From positions 1 through 64,000 of the forward strand of contig CAWAJW010000003.1 in the NCBI GenBank assembly GCA_963782475.1: 64,000 bases of DNA, given 5' to 3'. The position numbers and the translations under genes were made by a program. The stretch is from CAVQBP01 sp963782475. GTDB lineage: Bacteria > Bacteroidota > Ignavibacteria > Ignavibacteriales > Ignavibacteriaceae. The notes below the pieces were generated by a model, which saw only the letters and a list, made by a program, of their open reading frames with translations, was not told the origin of the DNA and did no database searches. Shown here in pieces: positions 7,062-18,083 of this stretch; position 1 is the first letter of the stretch; every line of letters starts with the position of its first letter.

Positions 7062-9158
7062 TTATTTCAATAACAACATTTTTCTTACTGCCGTATATGT
7101 TCCGGCCATTATTTTATAGAAATATACTCCGCTTGGGAGTGAAGATGCGTTAAATTCAACCTGATAATTTCCTGCAGGCTCTATTTCATCAATTAAAGTT
7201 ACGATTTCCTTGCCTAGAATATCATATACCTTCAGCGTTACAAAAGATTGTTTTGATATTGAATATTTTATTTTTGTTGATGGGTTGAATGGATTAGGAT
7301 AATTTTGTAATAATTGATAAGATAATTCGGTTTTAAAATTTTTTTCATCAATAGACGTAACGGGGTTAATTGTCTTATAAACACCATCTATAGTTCCGGC
7401 ATAAATATATCCATCCCCGGATGCAGCAAATGAAGAAACATTTGTGCTTGATGGAAGTCCGTTTGAAAATTCATTCCATGTTACACCGTAATCATCAGAT
7501 CTATAAACACTTCCAAAATATGTGGAGACAAATAAATGCCCATTGTTGTCGAAAGCAATTTCCCATAACATAGCATCGAAAGAAAAATTGCTCATTGTCC
7601 AATTATTTCCTTGATCATTTGAATAATAAAGGTGATCTGAAATTGCACAAACATGTCCTATGGTATCTGCCGTAAGCCTCTTGCGGAAAGATAATTGTAG
7701 GGGTCCATTATCTATAAATTGCCAGCTATTTCCATTATTGGTGGATCTAAAAACACCTCCAACCGAACAGTTTGCAAATAAATAGTCATCCTTTCCAGCC
7801 GCTATACTCGAAATATTAGTCTCTGTTAGTCCCGAATCACACCGCTGCCAGCTAGCACCATTATCCATTGAGCACAATACGCCATCAAGGGTAGTTCCTA
7901 CAAAAATATCTCCCTTAGAATTTACAGTTATATCTTGTGTCCATTTATCAACTAATCCACTATCGCTTTCAATCCAGTTCACCCCGTTGTTTGTTGATTT
8001 AAAAATACCTCCTTGTGCAGCGACAAAAATATCCTGGTTTGGGGTAATTGCCATCGCATTAAGCCCTCCTTTTATTATCCCGTTATCAACTTCTGACCAC
8101 GAATTTCCCCCGTTGGTTGATTTATAAATTCCCAATGCAAACGATCCGGCAAAAATTGTGTGGTCTTTTCCTATAACTAAAGCCTCGATTGTATTCGGTC
8201 TGGAATATTTGCGGGAGAAACTTTCACCATAATCTAATGATCTTAAAATTTCACCATTTAAACCGGATACCAGTACTACTCCATTATTTAAGGCACTTAA
8301 TGCTACCAATTGATTGCTTGGAGTTCCGGGACTGATCTTCCAGGTTTTACCATTATCGGTAGATTTATAAACTCCAAAAACAGAGGAGCCGTCAAAGCTT
8401 GATATTGCATAAAAATTATTTGATGACTTTTCAGAGAATGAAACTAAAACATTATTATTCACTTTTGTCCAATGAAATCCGTTATCTGTTGAACGGAAGG
8501 TTCCCCAACCGCTTAGACCTTTATATATAATATCATTCTTGTCTATGAATTGCGACAATAAAAAACTGTTTTGTTTAACAGAATCAGTACGGGTCCATAT
8601 AGTTCCTTCGTTTGTGGATAAATATGTATTTCCTTTTTGTGTACCTGCAAATAAGTATCCTTCAGAATTACAAGACAGGCTTACTATGTTGCTGTCGGAC
8701 ATACTTGTATCAATCAAAATCCAATTATTGTTCTGTAAAGCTAATTTAAATATACCTTTTTGCAGAGCTGCATATACATCTCCGTTTGGGCATGCTGTAA
8801 TTGCAATGACTCTTCCTTCCGGCAAACTGTCGTTTCTTTCTGTCCAGTTATTTCCATCATTATTTGAAAGATATACACCTCCATTGCTTGTACCTGCATA
8901 TATATTGCCTGTAGTGTCTGTAGTAAAACAATTAACGTTCTTATCTAAATTTGTTTTCTCCCAATAATCACCATTTGTTATAGTTTTAAATGCTCCTAAA
9001 TCTGATCCTGCAATAATAAATCCCTTTTCAGATGAAAAAAATACCTGCGGCCGGCCAATATTTATTCCATTATATTCCTGCCAGTATGTTTGTGCAAAAA
9101 TTAAACTTGAATATGTAAGTAATATTACTAATGTATTTATAATATGATGTTTTTTCAT
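7062..9158 (-). CDS. T9SS-exported beta-propeller protein with BNR/sortilin-type repeats
   Basis: The 698-residue protein has a signal peptide (residues 1-22) and a long series of repeats of the form STNNGxxW, FRSTDNG and YAGTxxGGV. This is the BNR/Asp-box and PSII-HCF136-like propeller family. It ends in a T9SS type A sorting domain with LLQNYPNPFNPSTKI and a terminal RKMLLLK. The protein is expected to be secreted and processed or anchored at the surface. Ligand or adhesion function is not predictable. It is the last of three same-strand genes, 13 bases after the stop-to-start interval of 9172-11418, so co-transcription is likely. Confidence 0.88.
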   Translation of the reverse strand: MKKHHIINTLVILLTYSSLIFAQTYWQEYNGINIGRPQVFFSSEKGFIIAGSDLGAFKTITNGDYWEKTNLDKNVNCFTTDTTGNIYAGTSNGGVYLSNNDGNNWTERNDSLPEGRVIAITACPNGDVYAALQKGIFKLALQNNNWILIDTSMSDSNIVSLSCNSEGYLFAGTQKGNTYLSTNEGTIWTRTDSVKQNSFLLSQFIDKNDIIYKGLSGWGTFRSTDNGFHWTKVNNNVLVSFSEKSSNNFYAISSFDGSSVFGVYKSTDNGKTWKISPGTPSNQLVALSALNNGVVLVSGLNGEILRSLDYGESFSRKYSRPNTIEALVIGKDHTIFAGSFALGIYKSTNGGNSWSEVDNGIIKGGLNAMAITPNQDIFVAAQGGIFKSTNNGVNWIESDSGLVDKWTQDITVNSKGDIFVGTTLDGVLCSMDNGASWQRCDSGLTETNISSIAAGKDDYLFANCSVGGVFRSTNNGNSWQFIDNGPLQLSFRKRLTADTIGHVCAISDHLYYSNDQGNNWTMSNFSFDAMLWEIAFDNNGHLFVSTYFGSVYRSDDYGVTWNEFSNGLPSSTNVSSFAASGDGYIYAGTIDGVYKTINPVTSIDEKNFKTELSYQLLQNYPNPFNPSTKIKYSISKQSFVTLKVYDILGKEIVTLIDEIEPAGNYQVEFNASSLPSGVYFYKIMAGTYTAVRKMLLLK

Positions 9159-9171
9159 TTTTTTTACCAGC

Positions 9172-11418
9172 TTATTTAAGATATAACATTTTGTTTGTTG
9201 AATTAAATTCTCCAGTCTCTAATTTGTAATAATAAATCCCCGAGCTAACTGCCTGACCATATTGGTTTTTTCCGTTCCATATCGCTACATGATTTCCGGC
9301 TGATAATTCTGCATTAACTAACTCATAAATCTGATGACCTAATATATCATAAATTATTATTCTGACTTTGTTTTGTTTTGATAATCCGTATTTAATCGTT
9401 GTAGATGGATTGAATGGATTTGGATAATTCTGTGATAAGTAATTCTTAACGGGGACTCCTGGTTTATCATAAATACCTGTTAACACGACATCTGCTTTAG
9501 CTGAATAATCGCTTTCATTGCCGGAAAAATCTATTGCAGATACTTCATAACTATAATTTGCTCTCCATTCAACCTGTGTATCCAGATAAGATGAATCAAT
9601 GGTTTTAGCTAATTCTTTATAGTCACCATTATCCTTACTTCGATAAATGGTATAGTAATTAAAATCGTTCTCTGAATTAGCTTTCCAATTTAGTCTTATA
9701 CTTCCTTCTTCAATCTTTGCAGTTAATCCGGAAGGAATTGATGGAAATAAATTGTCGACAGAATACCCGGAAAGAATTTTGCTGACATAGTTGCCTTCAT
9801 TCATTGCAGCAATTACACGGAAATTTATTAACCCGTTCGATTTGCTTGTCGAATCTTTTGTTGTAGGCACAAGAACAGAATATACGGGTTTTCCATAAGC
9901 TGCTGTTGAAGCCGCAGCTGTCCATCCTGTGTCGGCATCTATTTCCACAGAATAAAATTCCGGAGATGCAGTTTTTTCTAAAACCAGAGAATCAGTATCA
10001 TACATACTTTTTGCAAAATATACTTTAACCCATCCGCCCTGATCATTGGGCACATCAGAAATTTTTAAGATTACCGGCACAGAAATATAATTAACCACAC
10101 CATGCAGTTTAATGGAAGTATTCTGATTATCTTTATTGTTTGTCGAAATAATTAATTCAGAATAAACATCACCTGTAACATCAGGACTAAATACTATATA
10201 AACTTTCAGACTGTCACCCGGTAAAATATAATCTGCCGTATTGCCAATTAAAGAAAATTGACCGGGCGAAGCTATATGTATTGATTCAATATTAAGGCGG
10301 GTTATACCTACATTTTTTATCCAGGTTTCTGCGGTGTCACTTTCCCCTATATTCAGCGTATCAAAATAAATATCACTTACAACACTTATTGTAGGATTTG
10401 AAACTGCAGCTCCAGCAGTATTGCCATAAGCACCTAAATTAATTCTACCGCCATTATAATCCGGCTCCATGTAATAATCCGAAAATGGATCACCGGCATC
10501 TATGCAAGGGGAAGCCGTGTTTAAATGAAACGACAATGTATCAACAAATAATGGATCCTCAGAGATATCGTGCTCACCTTTTGGTATGCCATAATCTAAT
10601 CTGTTTCCGTACACATCATTATAATCACCGACAGTACCTGAATAATAATCGGAAATACCGACATAATTAAAGCAGATAATATTATTCTCAACCGGCATTG
10701 CATTGTGAGTAACATAAATTCCGTTGCTGCCGCTGTGAACAACGGTATTACTAATTATTTTGGCTTTACCTGCACTTACGGATATCCCGTTGGTTTTTGA
10801 ATATGCGATAACATTATTTATCACTAGCGGATATGAATAGGTATTTAAATCAAGCCCCAGGTTGCAGCCATATATAAGATTATTGCTAATAATTACAGAA
10901 TTATCCGCTCTGCCAGTTGATATTGCCGTTCCGCAATTCCTGAATGTATTACTATCTATAACAGCTTTGTTACTATATGAATTCCAGTAAAGGTAAATAC
11001 AGGCACCATTAATATTTTCCATTATATTATTTTTTATAATGATGCTTGCATTAGCGGTGAAAGCTCCTGCATTATAATGATAGTATATTGCTGTACCGCA
11101 GTTTATGATCTTAAAATTTTCTATATATACATCCTCTACGTCACCACCAACGAATCCGCTACCCTTAATAATTGTATTCTGATTATCCTGCCCTATAATC
11201 CAAATGTGAGATTTATATTCTATCTGTGAAGTAATGTTATATATTCCGTTCAGGACGTAAACTGTATCACCTTTTCCGGCAGCATCTATTGCTGTCTGAA
11301 TTGCGGCATAATCTGTCGGGACAATTAAAGTTTTCGGCAGAACAGAACCGATAAAACCAAATAAAAATAGAATGCATGGAAATAGTATTTTCATATTGAA
11401 GAAATGTATTTTTATCAT
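9172..11418 (-). CDS. T9SS-exported right-handed beta-helix protein
   Basis: The protein has 748 residues. After a signal peptide (to about residue 29) comes a parallel beta-helix (IVPTDYAAIQTAIDAAGKGD and repeated NNI/SNT turns, about 30-330). Next is an ASH/choice-of-anchor type domain (NIGESDTAETWIKNVG, about 345-445), then a fibronectin type III domain (about 560-650), then a T9SS tail with LSQNYPNPFNPSTTI and NKMLYLK. The beta-helix could be a polysaccharide lyase-like or adhesive module; no catalytic set is recognisable. It lies between two other T9SS proteins on the same strand. Confidence 0.86.
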   Translation of the reverse strand: MIKIHFFNMKILFPCILFLFGFIGSVLPKTLIVPTDYAAIQTAIDAAGKGDTVYVLNGIYNITSQIEYKSHIWIIGQDNQNTIIKGSGFVGGDVEDVYIENFKIINCGTAIYYHYNAGAFTANASIIIKNNIMENINGACIYLYWNSYSNKAVIDSNTFRNCGTAISTGRADNSVIISNNLIYGCNLGLDLNTYSYPLVINNVIAYSKTNGISVSAGKAKIISNTVVHSGSNGIYVTHNAMPVENNIICFNYVGISDYYSGTVGDYNDVYGNRLDYGIPKGEHDISEDPLFVDTLSFHLNTASPCIDAGDPFSDYYMEPDYNGGRINLGAYGNTAGAAVSNPTISVVSDIYFDTLNIGESDTAETWIKNVGITRLNIESIHIASPGQFSLIGNTADYILPGDSLKVYIVFSPDVTGDVYSELIISTNNKDNQNTSIKLHGVVNYISVPVILKISDVPNDQGGWVKVYFAKSMYDTDSLVLEKTASPEFYSVEIDADTGWTAAASTAAYGKPVYSVLVPTTKDSTSKSNGLINFRVIAAMNEGNYVSKILSGYSVDNLFPSIPSGLTAKIEEGSIRLNWKANSENDFNYYTIYRSKDNGDYKELAKTIDSSYLDTQVEWRANYSYEVSAIDFSGNESDYSAKADVVLTGIYDKPGVPVKNYLSQNYPNPFNPSTTIKYGLSKQNKVRIIIYDILGHQIYELVNAELSAGNHVAIWNGKNQYGQAVSSGIYYYKLETGEFNSTNKMLYLK

Positions 11419-11463
11419 TTTTGATTAACCCTTTTTAAAAGAATAAACTTTTCTAAATTTTCC

Positions 11464-14400
11464 TTATTTAAGAAGCATCATCTTTCTTGTTTTTGAATAA
11501 CCTTCGGTTATGATTCGGCAGAAGTAAACTCCGCTGCTTACATTCACGGCATTCCAGGAAATAGTATGATAACCGGCGGATTTTTCAGAGTTAACCAATA
11601 TTCTAACAAGCTCGCCCAGCTGATTATAAATTTCAATCTTTACATGTGATTTTTTCGGCAATACATATTCAATCGTTGTAGATGGATTAAAGGGGTTTGG
11701 AAAATTCTGCATCAGATCAAATTCCAAGGGCAAAGCTCTTTCTTCATCTTTAACGGAAACAGGTGCTTCATCGAAACATATAAGATGACCGTCTGATGTG
11801 GATAAAAATAAATGATTGTCAGCTACAACAAATTCACCGGTTTCGGGATAAGTCCAGACCTCATTATGAGTATTAATATCAATTCCAAGAGCCCGGCTAG
11901 TTGTACTTAAGAAAACATAATTATTCGAAATAACCGGAGGCCGCTTAATGACTGCGCTTGATTTGAATTTCCACAAAACATTCCCGTTCAGTTCATCAAG
12001 AACCTGAAGACTGTCTCCGTTTACCAAAAATATTTTGCCGTATGCTGCTGAGGGCATTGTGCCTGGTTTACTCCATAATACTTTATTATTATTCAGATTA
12101 ATTGCAGAAACAGGTGATGAAGTATAAATAATGTTATCTTTTACAACTGGTGTTATACCAATCATAGGTGTTCCCAAAGAAGAGATAACTTTTCCGGAAT
12201 CGGCATCAAACGCACTATAGGAACTATTCTCTCCGCATGTATAAACGATCCCATCCTTAAATGACGGAACCCAGTCAAGTTTGCTTGAATATATATTAGA
12301 GTACCACAAGAATTTTCTTTCCAGGGCACTAATCGCATAAAAATTTCCAAATTCATATTTAAAAAATATTTTATCATCTGAAATAGTTAAATTCTGGCCG
12401 ACTCCATAACTCCAGGTTATCTCCCATAGTAATTCTCCGTTTACAACATCAAGAACATATATAGAACCGTAATCCGGGGTTCCAATTATCGGGATATAAA
12501 CACGACCTTTGTAGTAGGCGGGTGTCTTTACATAACAATTGCCCCAAATATCATAAACCCAAATACTATCACCTGTCTCAGCATTTAAACATATTACTTT
12601 TGACGAGGTCTGGCTATTATTTTCTGTAACAAAAACCATGTTGTCTGCAACAGCTACCTGGTTAACCGGATTATTAAATAATTTTTTTGACCATTTTATA
12701 GTAAGTGGTAATTTAATAGAATCATTTGCATTGAAGAAAGTATGCTGCGGATTTTGACCATACATCGGCCAGTTCGCGGCCAATTTATCATGAGATAGAA
12801 TATTTATAGTAACAAGCATAACCCCTGTATTGCCTTCAAAATCTTTAGCAAACAGGTATAAGTTATGCACTCCTGCAGACCAATTGCGGGTTTTAACCGT
12901 AATAGAAACTTCTTCATCAGGGGAATTGAATAATCCATCTTTGGGAATAAATGGCTGTCCTGTTCCTGCAGAAGTAATGCTGTCAATAAAGCATTCTGCA
13001 GATACTATCTGAGAAATGGAAACATTTGACGAATCTGTAACTCTTCCTGTTATTTTTATATCGAAGCCGGGCCATAATTCATTTTTGTTTACTTTAATGT
13101 CGGTAAAAACGGGAGCAACAGTATCTCTATCTGTACCGGTGGTAAAAGATAAAGTAAAATCATCTTTGGGTGATCCCTCGGAAACTCCATCCCTGTTTCC
13201 GTCAAGGCCGTTTTGGGACTGATCTGAAATATTTCCTGAGCAGTAAACTTTAATTAGAGGAATTTCCGGGGAGCAAAGTATCTGCAATAATTTTAATGTT
13301 TCTTGTGTCAGCTGAATATTTAAAGGAGAAAGGAATTTCCAGTGTATCGTTTGCAGATACTTTTATGTTATCCGTTGTTAAAGTGGCTTCATTAATATTC
13401 TCTGAAAAAGTTATGTTTACAACTGCATTTGTAGTTACCTCAGAAGCATTTTGTTTGGGATAAGTTCTAACTATAGTAGGCGGGGTTATATCCGGGTATG
13501 CGTCTCTGCACCTGAAATGAAACATCCCGGAGTTATTACTTGCGAAAATGTCCATATGCCTGTCATTTTCAACATCTGTAATAATAAGATTATCTCCAAA
13601 ACCAGTAGAACTGCCTAAATATTCCGATTCATATACTTTTGACATATCGGAAGAATTGAAAACGGATAATTTTGTTGTACCGACTATTATTTCAGGTGAA
13701 GGATCCATATCAAGGTTTTCAACTCTTAGTCCTGCAATGCTTTCGCCTACATTTAGTAAAGTATCCGAAACCGAGCGGCTCAAGGAATCAACTATCATGA
13801 TTTGTCCATTTAAGGTTCCGATAATAAATTCCTTTTTACCATCTCTGTTCAAATCGCAAATGTCGCAGGTAGTCATATTGCTAAGGGTCGTAGTCTGCCA
13901 CTCAATATTATGTGTGATGCCATCCAAGACAGTTATGCCATCCCTGTACCTGACTAAAGCTATTTCTTTTGCTTCGTCTCCATCCCAATTGGTTAAAATA
14001 ATTTTTTCAATTGAGCCATTGAACTGATTACTATGCCATTCTTCCTGGAATGTTTTTCCATTTAATATATACAGGTACCCATTTTCGTCACCAACTAGTA
14101 ATTCTGCATCTCCATCATTATCAATATCAGAAATCTGCAGACTTTTGATGGTGCCATGGGCTGCTGCCTGCCCGCTCCAAATTAATTTATGAGATTCAGC
14201 CTCGAACACATACAGCCAGCTGCCTGAACTTGCGACAATTTCTCCTGGCCCTGTATCATTAATATTTCCTGCTTTTACCGCAGTGAATGACCAATAATCA
14301 TAACCTTCATTTCCAATAATCCATTCCGGTTTATAATTAATGGGATTATAAATAAAAACCCTTCCGGGGCCATAGTTATTATCACTAGTGAAACAAGTTC

Positions 14401-15574
14401 CGCAAATTTCCTTGAATCCATCATTATTTATATCATGAACATCTATTGAAAAAGGACCGTCTAGATTTGGGCTCTGCCACTCCAGATTTCCCTGATCTAT
14501 ATTCGCCACATAAAGGAAATCCGCTCCCGATGAACCTTCCCCCGCAGTCCAGATGACTTCTTTTTTTCCATCATTATCCGGATCGCCGAGAGTAATATTT
14601 ATAGTCCCGGTATTCGGGTTTGCAACTGTCCATATTTTTTTCTTTGTGATGGAACTATAACAATCGATTGAACCCCATTGGTTATTTCCAACCAATATTT
14701 CAGCATAACCATCATTATCAATATCGGTAACATATAAAGCCCTTAAATCTTCGCTGGATTTAATAGACCATAACTGAGTTTTATTTTGAGCATCAAAAGC
14801 ATTTATATCAAAGTAATTTGAGAAACTGATTATTTCTTTTACATTATCACCATCAATATCTCCCAGTGCTATCTTAGTTCCGAATCCCTGTACATAATTC
14901 CAGTCAGCTTTATGACTGGCACCATCAATAACCAAACCGTTTGAAATTACTATTTCATCTGCAGGGTCACCATCAACATTACCAATCTCAATATCCCAGG
15001 AGTCAATAGAGATATTTGAAAGACTCCACTCCTGTTCAAGCGTTTGACTATTAAGAACATAAACCGATGCATAACTGCCGGAATTTATCTGTCCGATTAT
15101 AAATTCAACTGTACCATCTTTATCTATATCTCCGATATTAAGCGTAGCAGAATTATTTATTGATGTGTTAAGTGTAGTATCTTTTATCATTGTCACCGCA
15201 TCAAATACATCGATTCTGCCGGATGAATGGAGAACACATATTTCATTATTTGAATCTTTATTAATATCGTATACTTTTATTGAAGTTATATTGTCATCCT
15301 GATATAACGGGCTTGTCCAGCTGAATTGATAATCATTATCAATATATTTCATTACTGTAAAATATTGACCATTATTAAAATCAAGAACTATTTCCTGACG
15401 ACCGTCGTTATCAATATCCTTGCAAATGACATCAGCTTTCCCAGGAGCATAATTAAATCCCACATTTTTCCACTTTAATTCCATAAATTGATTTTGCGGA
15501 AATGCGGTAGCACAAAAGAAAAAGAATAATAAAATATTAGATGAAAGATTCTTTTTAGTAATTCTTATCGACAT
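11464..15574 (-). CDS. Large T9SS-exported VCBS/FG-GAP and PQQ-like propeller protein, frameshifted
   Basis: Two frames (15574-13250, 774 residues; 13287-11464) make one protein of about 1,365 residues. The first has a signal peptide, many FG-GAP-like repeats (DIDNDGDAELLVGDENG) and the start of a bacterial Ig-like Big_5 domain (VNITFSENINEATL). The second completes that domain (DDFTLSFTTG) and adds a PQQ/quinoprotein-type propeller (GNVLWKFKS, HLICFD) and a T9SS tail (LMQNFPNPFNPSTTI). The frames meet inside the Ig domain near 13255-13262, where one base too many stops the first frame. This is either a sequence error or a recent mutation. The protein is likely an exported surface protein. 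Confidence 0.85.
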
Positions 15575-16048
15575 TAATTCTCCAAAATTGTTTCATTGCA
15601 TGACTTAGAGATATACATGCTTCTTGTATTGTATATTTTCATAATTATATTTACTACTTTATAAAACCGGATTAGCATCTCATTTGAAAGAAGAAGAATA
15701 GAATTGAAAAAATAATTGAATACTCGGTCATTATATATTCTCACAATCCGGTTGAAATATTAAGCGGTAGACTTTTACGCAGCAACCTTGGTATGTTTTG
15801 TCACATAGAGATTCATTCCTGCCGTTCAAAAACTTCGACTTATTAATTAAATTGTATTTAACTGAGGAAATGATTAAAAAAGCTCTCCCCATTCATTATT
15901 TTTGTTTAAGAAAAATTATATTAATAAAATTAATTCTGCAATATTTATTTGTATTAATAATTTTTTAACCAAATATCATACCTTTTTATTGCTGTTAAAT
16001 TTTAAGTTGAATCACAATTTTTTATAAAAAGAATATAATTTTTTCCTC
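15575..16048. other. Intergenic region, nothing recognised
   Basis: Very AT-rich. It should contain the promoter of the minus-strand operon ending at 15574. No open frame, repeat or RNA gene is supported. Confidence 0.5.
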
Positions 16049-16246
16049 TTATTTCATGCAACATTTACAATTTTCTGCTATTGTTCTAATTTTATGTAGA
16101 TTAACTAAGTTAAAATGTTTGGTATCATTACGATTTGCTGACTCCTTATTTGAATCTTTTGCTGCATTATAAAAGTGCTTGGCTGCAGTTTCATATTCAT
16201 TAAACAGGTGGCGTGCTAATGATTTTCTCCCCCATCTTTTAGCCAT
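16049..16246 (-). pseudogene. Short reading frame continuing the SIR2-like remnant
   Basis: It has 65 codons and lies in the same frame as 16247-16738, directly after its stop codon. The product (RWGRKSLARHLFNEYETAAK, ending CKCCMK) is basic. It has no recognised family and does not resemble the usual end of SIR2-like proteins. It may be a separate remnant joined by rearrangement. Confidence 0.35.
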
Positions 16247-16738
16247 CTAATAATGTTGCACCCAAACTTCACTTCCGTAATTTAAGACTTTATTTTCTGC
16301 ATTTTGCCAAAATAGATCTGCCAGTTTCCCATAGACATGAAATATTTTAATTTTCTTAATAGCTTCAATTTTATCGCTCTCTGAAATTTGTTTACTTATA
16401 TCTAAAAAATTTGTAAATAAAAAATGTTCTAAAGATCTGTCATAGTTAAAAGTGATAAATATTATTTCATTCTCGGAAAATTTTTTGTATTCGTTGGGAG
16501 AAGATATACCTTCTACCATAACAGTGAATAAAATATTATACCAATTAATTATTTTATTGATGTCTTTATCTTTATTTTCATATTCAGGAATTGAAAGGTA
16601 TATGGCTGTCTTTCCTATTTCTGTAAATTCGAGATTAAGCGCTAAAAAAAGATCAACAGAATCTGGAATAAATTTTTTATACGCTTCTATAAACATTGTA
16701 GCTTGATAATTATCCATCCTCCTAATCTTTTTCTCCAT
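16247..16738 (-). pseudogene. SIR2-like domain protein, N-terminally truncated
   Basis: The 163 residues contain hallmarks of the SIR2-like family found in defence and uncharacterised proteins: FITFNYDRSLEHFLFT and KIFHVYGKL. The amino-terminal Rossmann part with the GAGAS-type NAD-binding loop is missing. In its place are the codons MEKKIRRM, which come from the complement of dispersed repeat copy 3. The product is therefore a chimera of repeat and gene body. It is unlikely to bind NAD. It was probably a cassette or defence gene before truncation. Confidence 0.55.
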
Positions 16739-16745
16739 CTCTTTT
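16713..16745 (+). repeat. Pyrimidine-rich dispersed repeat, copy 3
   Basis: Core TCCATCCTCC-TAATCTTTTTCTCC. It shares the following 50 bases with copy 1. Its complement supplies the start of the truncated SIR2-like frame. Confidence 0.7.
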
Positions 16746-16802
16746 CTTGTAAATCAAATATTTTGAAATTTATTTTTTTCGATTTCTTGGAAAATCACAG
16801 GC

Positions 16803-17009
16803 TTAATTCTACGAGTATTAGCTTCTAAAAATTTACTGGAGGAATATTCGGACCAGCGATGGGATGTTATATTTAATACCAGAGGAACCTGGTCTTCGAA
16901 TAAATATATGTTTACTGGAAAAGGGAAAAGATATTATGTAACAAGTAATAGTTTTGGAATTTTGTGGGTGGGCTATGTTATTATTGTTGTTGTGTTCAAT
17001 TCTTTTTAA
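16803..17009 (+). pseudogene. Truncated copy of the small membrane protein gene
   Basis: It reads LILRVLASKNLLEEYSDQRW to the end VVVFNSF-stop in one frame, closely matching residues 21-85 of the protein at 4065-4322. The start and first membrane segment are gone; the preceding bases instead match the sequence before copy 1 of the family. The duplicated unit was therefore repeat, spacer and gene, with an internal deletion. Confidence 0.75.
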
Positions 17010-17037
17010 TAACGTAAAAAGAACTAATAATTCTGAT

Positions 17038-17082
17038 TCTCCTTCCCCATGCTCCTAATCTTCTCCTCCGTCTCTTTATTCA
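17038..17082 (+). repeat. Pyrimidine-rich dispersed repeat, copy 4
   Basis: Core CTCCTTCCCCATGCTCC-TAATC, 29 bases after the truncated small gene. The complement continues as coding-like sequence (DDVLEKIGMTE), similar to copies 5 and 8. Confidence 0.72.
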
Positions 17083-17195
17083 GTCATACCGATTTTTTCC
17101 AGAACGTCATCGTTGAGGCAGGGTTAAACATAGATAGTTATTTAAATCATTATTATTTTAACAATTCACTAGACAATATTTTAGGATATTTATTA

Positions 17196-17720
17196 ATGAA
17201 ACAAATAAATCTTTTAAAAGAACTATTAAAACATATGGAATGGGCTGATTCGATTACCTGGAAAACTATATTAAACTGTTCTAATTCGAAAAATGACGAA
17301 AAAATAAAAGAGATACTATTGCACTATCATACTGCACAACAAAAATATTTTTCAGTATGGAAAGAAGAATCATTTGATATTAAAGCCAAATTTAATTTTG
17401 AAAACCTTAACTCGATACTTAATTGGGTTATTAAATATTACATAGAGCTAAATGAATTCTTTGAAAATTTAAATGAAAGCAAATTGGATAAAAATTTAAT
17501 ATATCCTGGCATTGAGAGAATAAAAGGAATATTAGGCAAAACTCCTGCTGAAGTCAATTTTATAGAGACAGTTCTTCAAGTAGTTATCCATACAAGTCAT
17601 CATCGCGGGCAGGTAAATAAACGTTTGAGAGAAATAGGAGGGAAACCTGAAACAAACGACTTCATTGCTTGGGCATGGCTGGGAAAACCGGAGGCTGTTT
17701 GGAAAGAAATTTCCTCATAG
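17196..17720 (+). CDS. DinB family protein
   Basis: The product is 174 residues from the ATG at 17196. The frame is open back to 17049, but that part is repeat sequence, and AGGA precedes 17196. The four-helix DinB/YfiT-like fold is shown by LLKELLKHMEWADSITWKTI at the start and VLQVVIHTSHHRGQVNKRL near residue 135. The latter carries the conserved metal-ligand histidines of this family. Members act as metal-dependent transferases or thiol-S-transferases; the substrate here is unknown. It is a stand-alone gene between repeat copies 4 and 5. Confidence 0.85.
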   Translation: MKQINLLKELLKHMEWADSITWKTILNCSNSKNDEKIKEILLHYHTAQQKYFSVWKEESFDIKAKFNFENLNSILNWVIKYYIELNEFFENLNESKLDKNLIYPGIERIKGILGKTPAEVNFIETVLQVVIHTSHHRGQVNKRLREIGGKPETNDFIAWAWLGKPEAVWKEISS

Positions 17721-17793
17721 ATTGCTCACACCTAATAATAATTTCTAATTTTAGTCTTCACATTTTACAATTTTTTAAAAAAATCTAATTCCT

Positions 17794-17840
17794 CAATTCT
17801 CCCTCCCCATTCTCCTGATCTTCTCCTCCATCTATTTCTT
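17794..17840 (+). repeat. Pyrimidine-rich dispersed repeat, copy 5
   Basis: Core CTCCCTCCCCATTCTCC-TGATC. The similarity to copy 8 extends about 60 bases further (TTCAGTACACCAA). The complement reads ISDEVLEEVGVLKK-stop-MEEKIRRMGREN, the best view of the fossil coding end. The rest of 17721-18083 holds no gene. Confidence 0.75.
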
Positions 17841-18083
17841 CAGTACACCAACTTCTTCCAATACCTCATCCGAAATAATCAATCCTTTCCTTTCTAATAT
17901 TTTTTTCCGACCTTATAATCTCCTTTTTAAGCAACCTAATATGGATTGTGTTGGAATGTTTATTAAGATAGAAGATTAATTCCCATCATTTGGTACTTTG
18001 TACTATTAAATAAATAATCTTTCTTATATTAGTGATTAATCGAAAGTATAAATTTCAGGTTTTATTTATAATTTTCTAAAAAA

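Noticed and set aside
8539..8967. 142-codon plus-strand frame inside the T9SS propeller gene
   Set aside because: It is the complement of repeated Asp-box coding sequence; the minus-strand protein has full family motifs.
13548..14027. 159-codon plus-strand frame
   Set aside because: Shadow of the FG-GAP repeat gene on the other strand.
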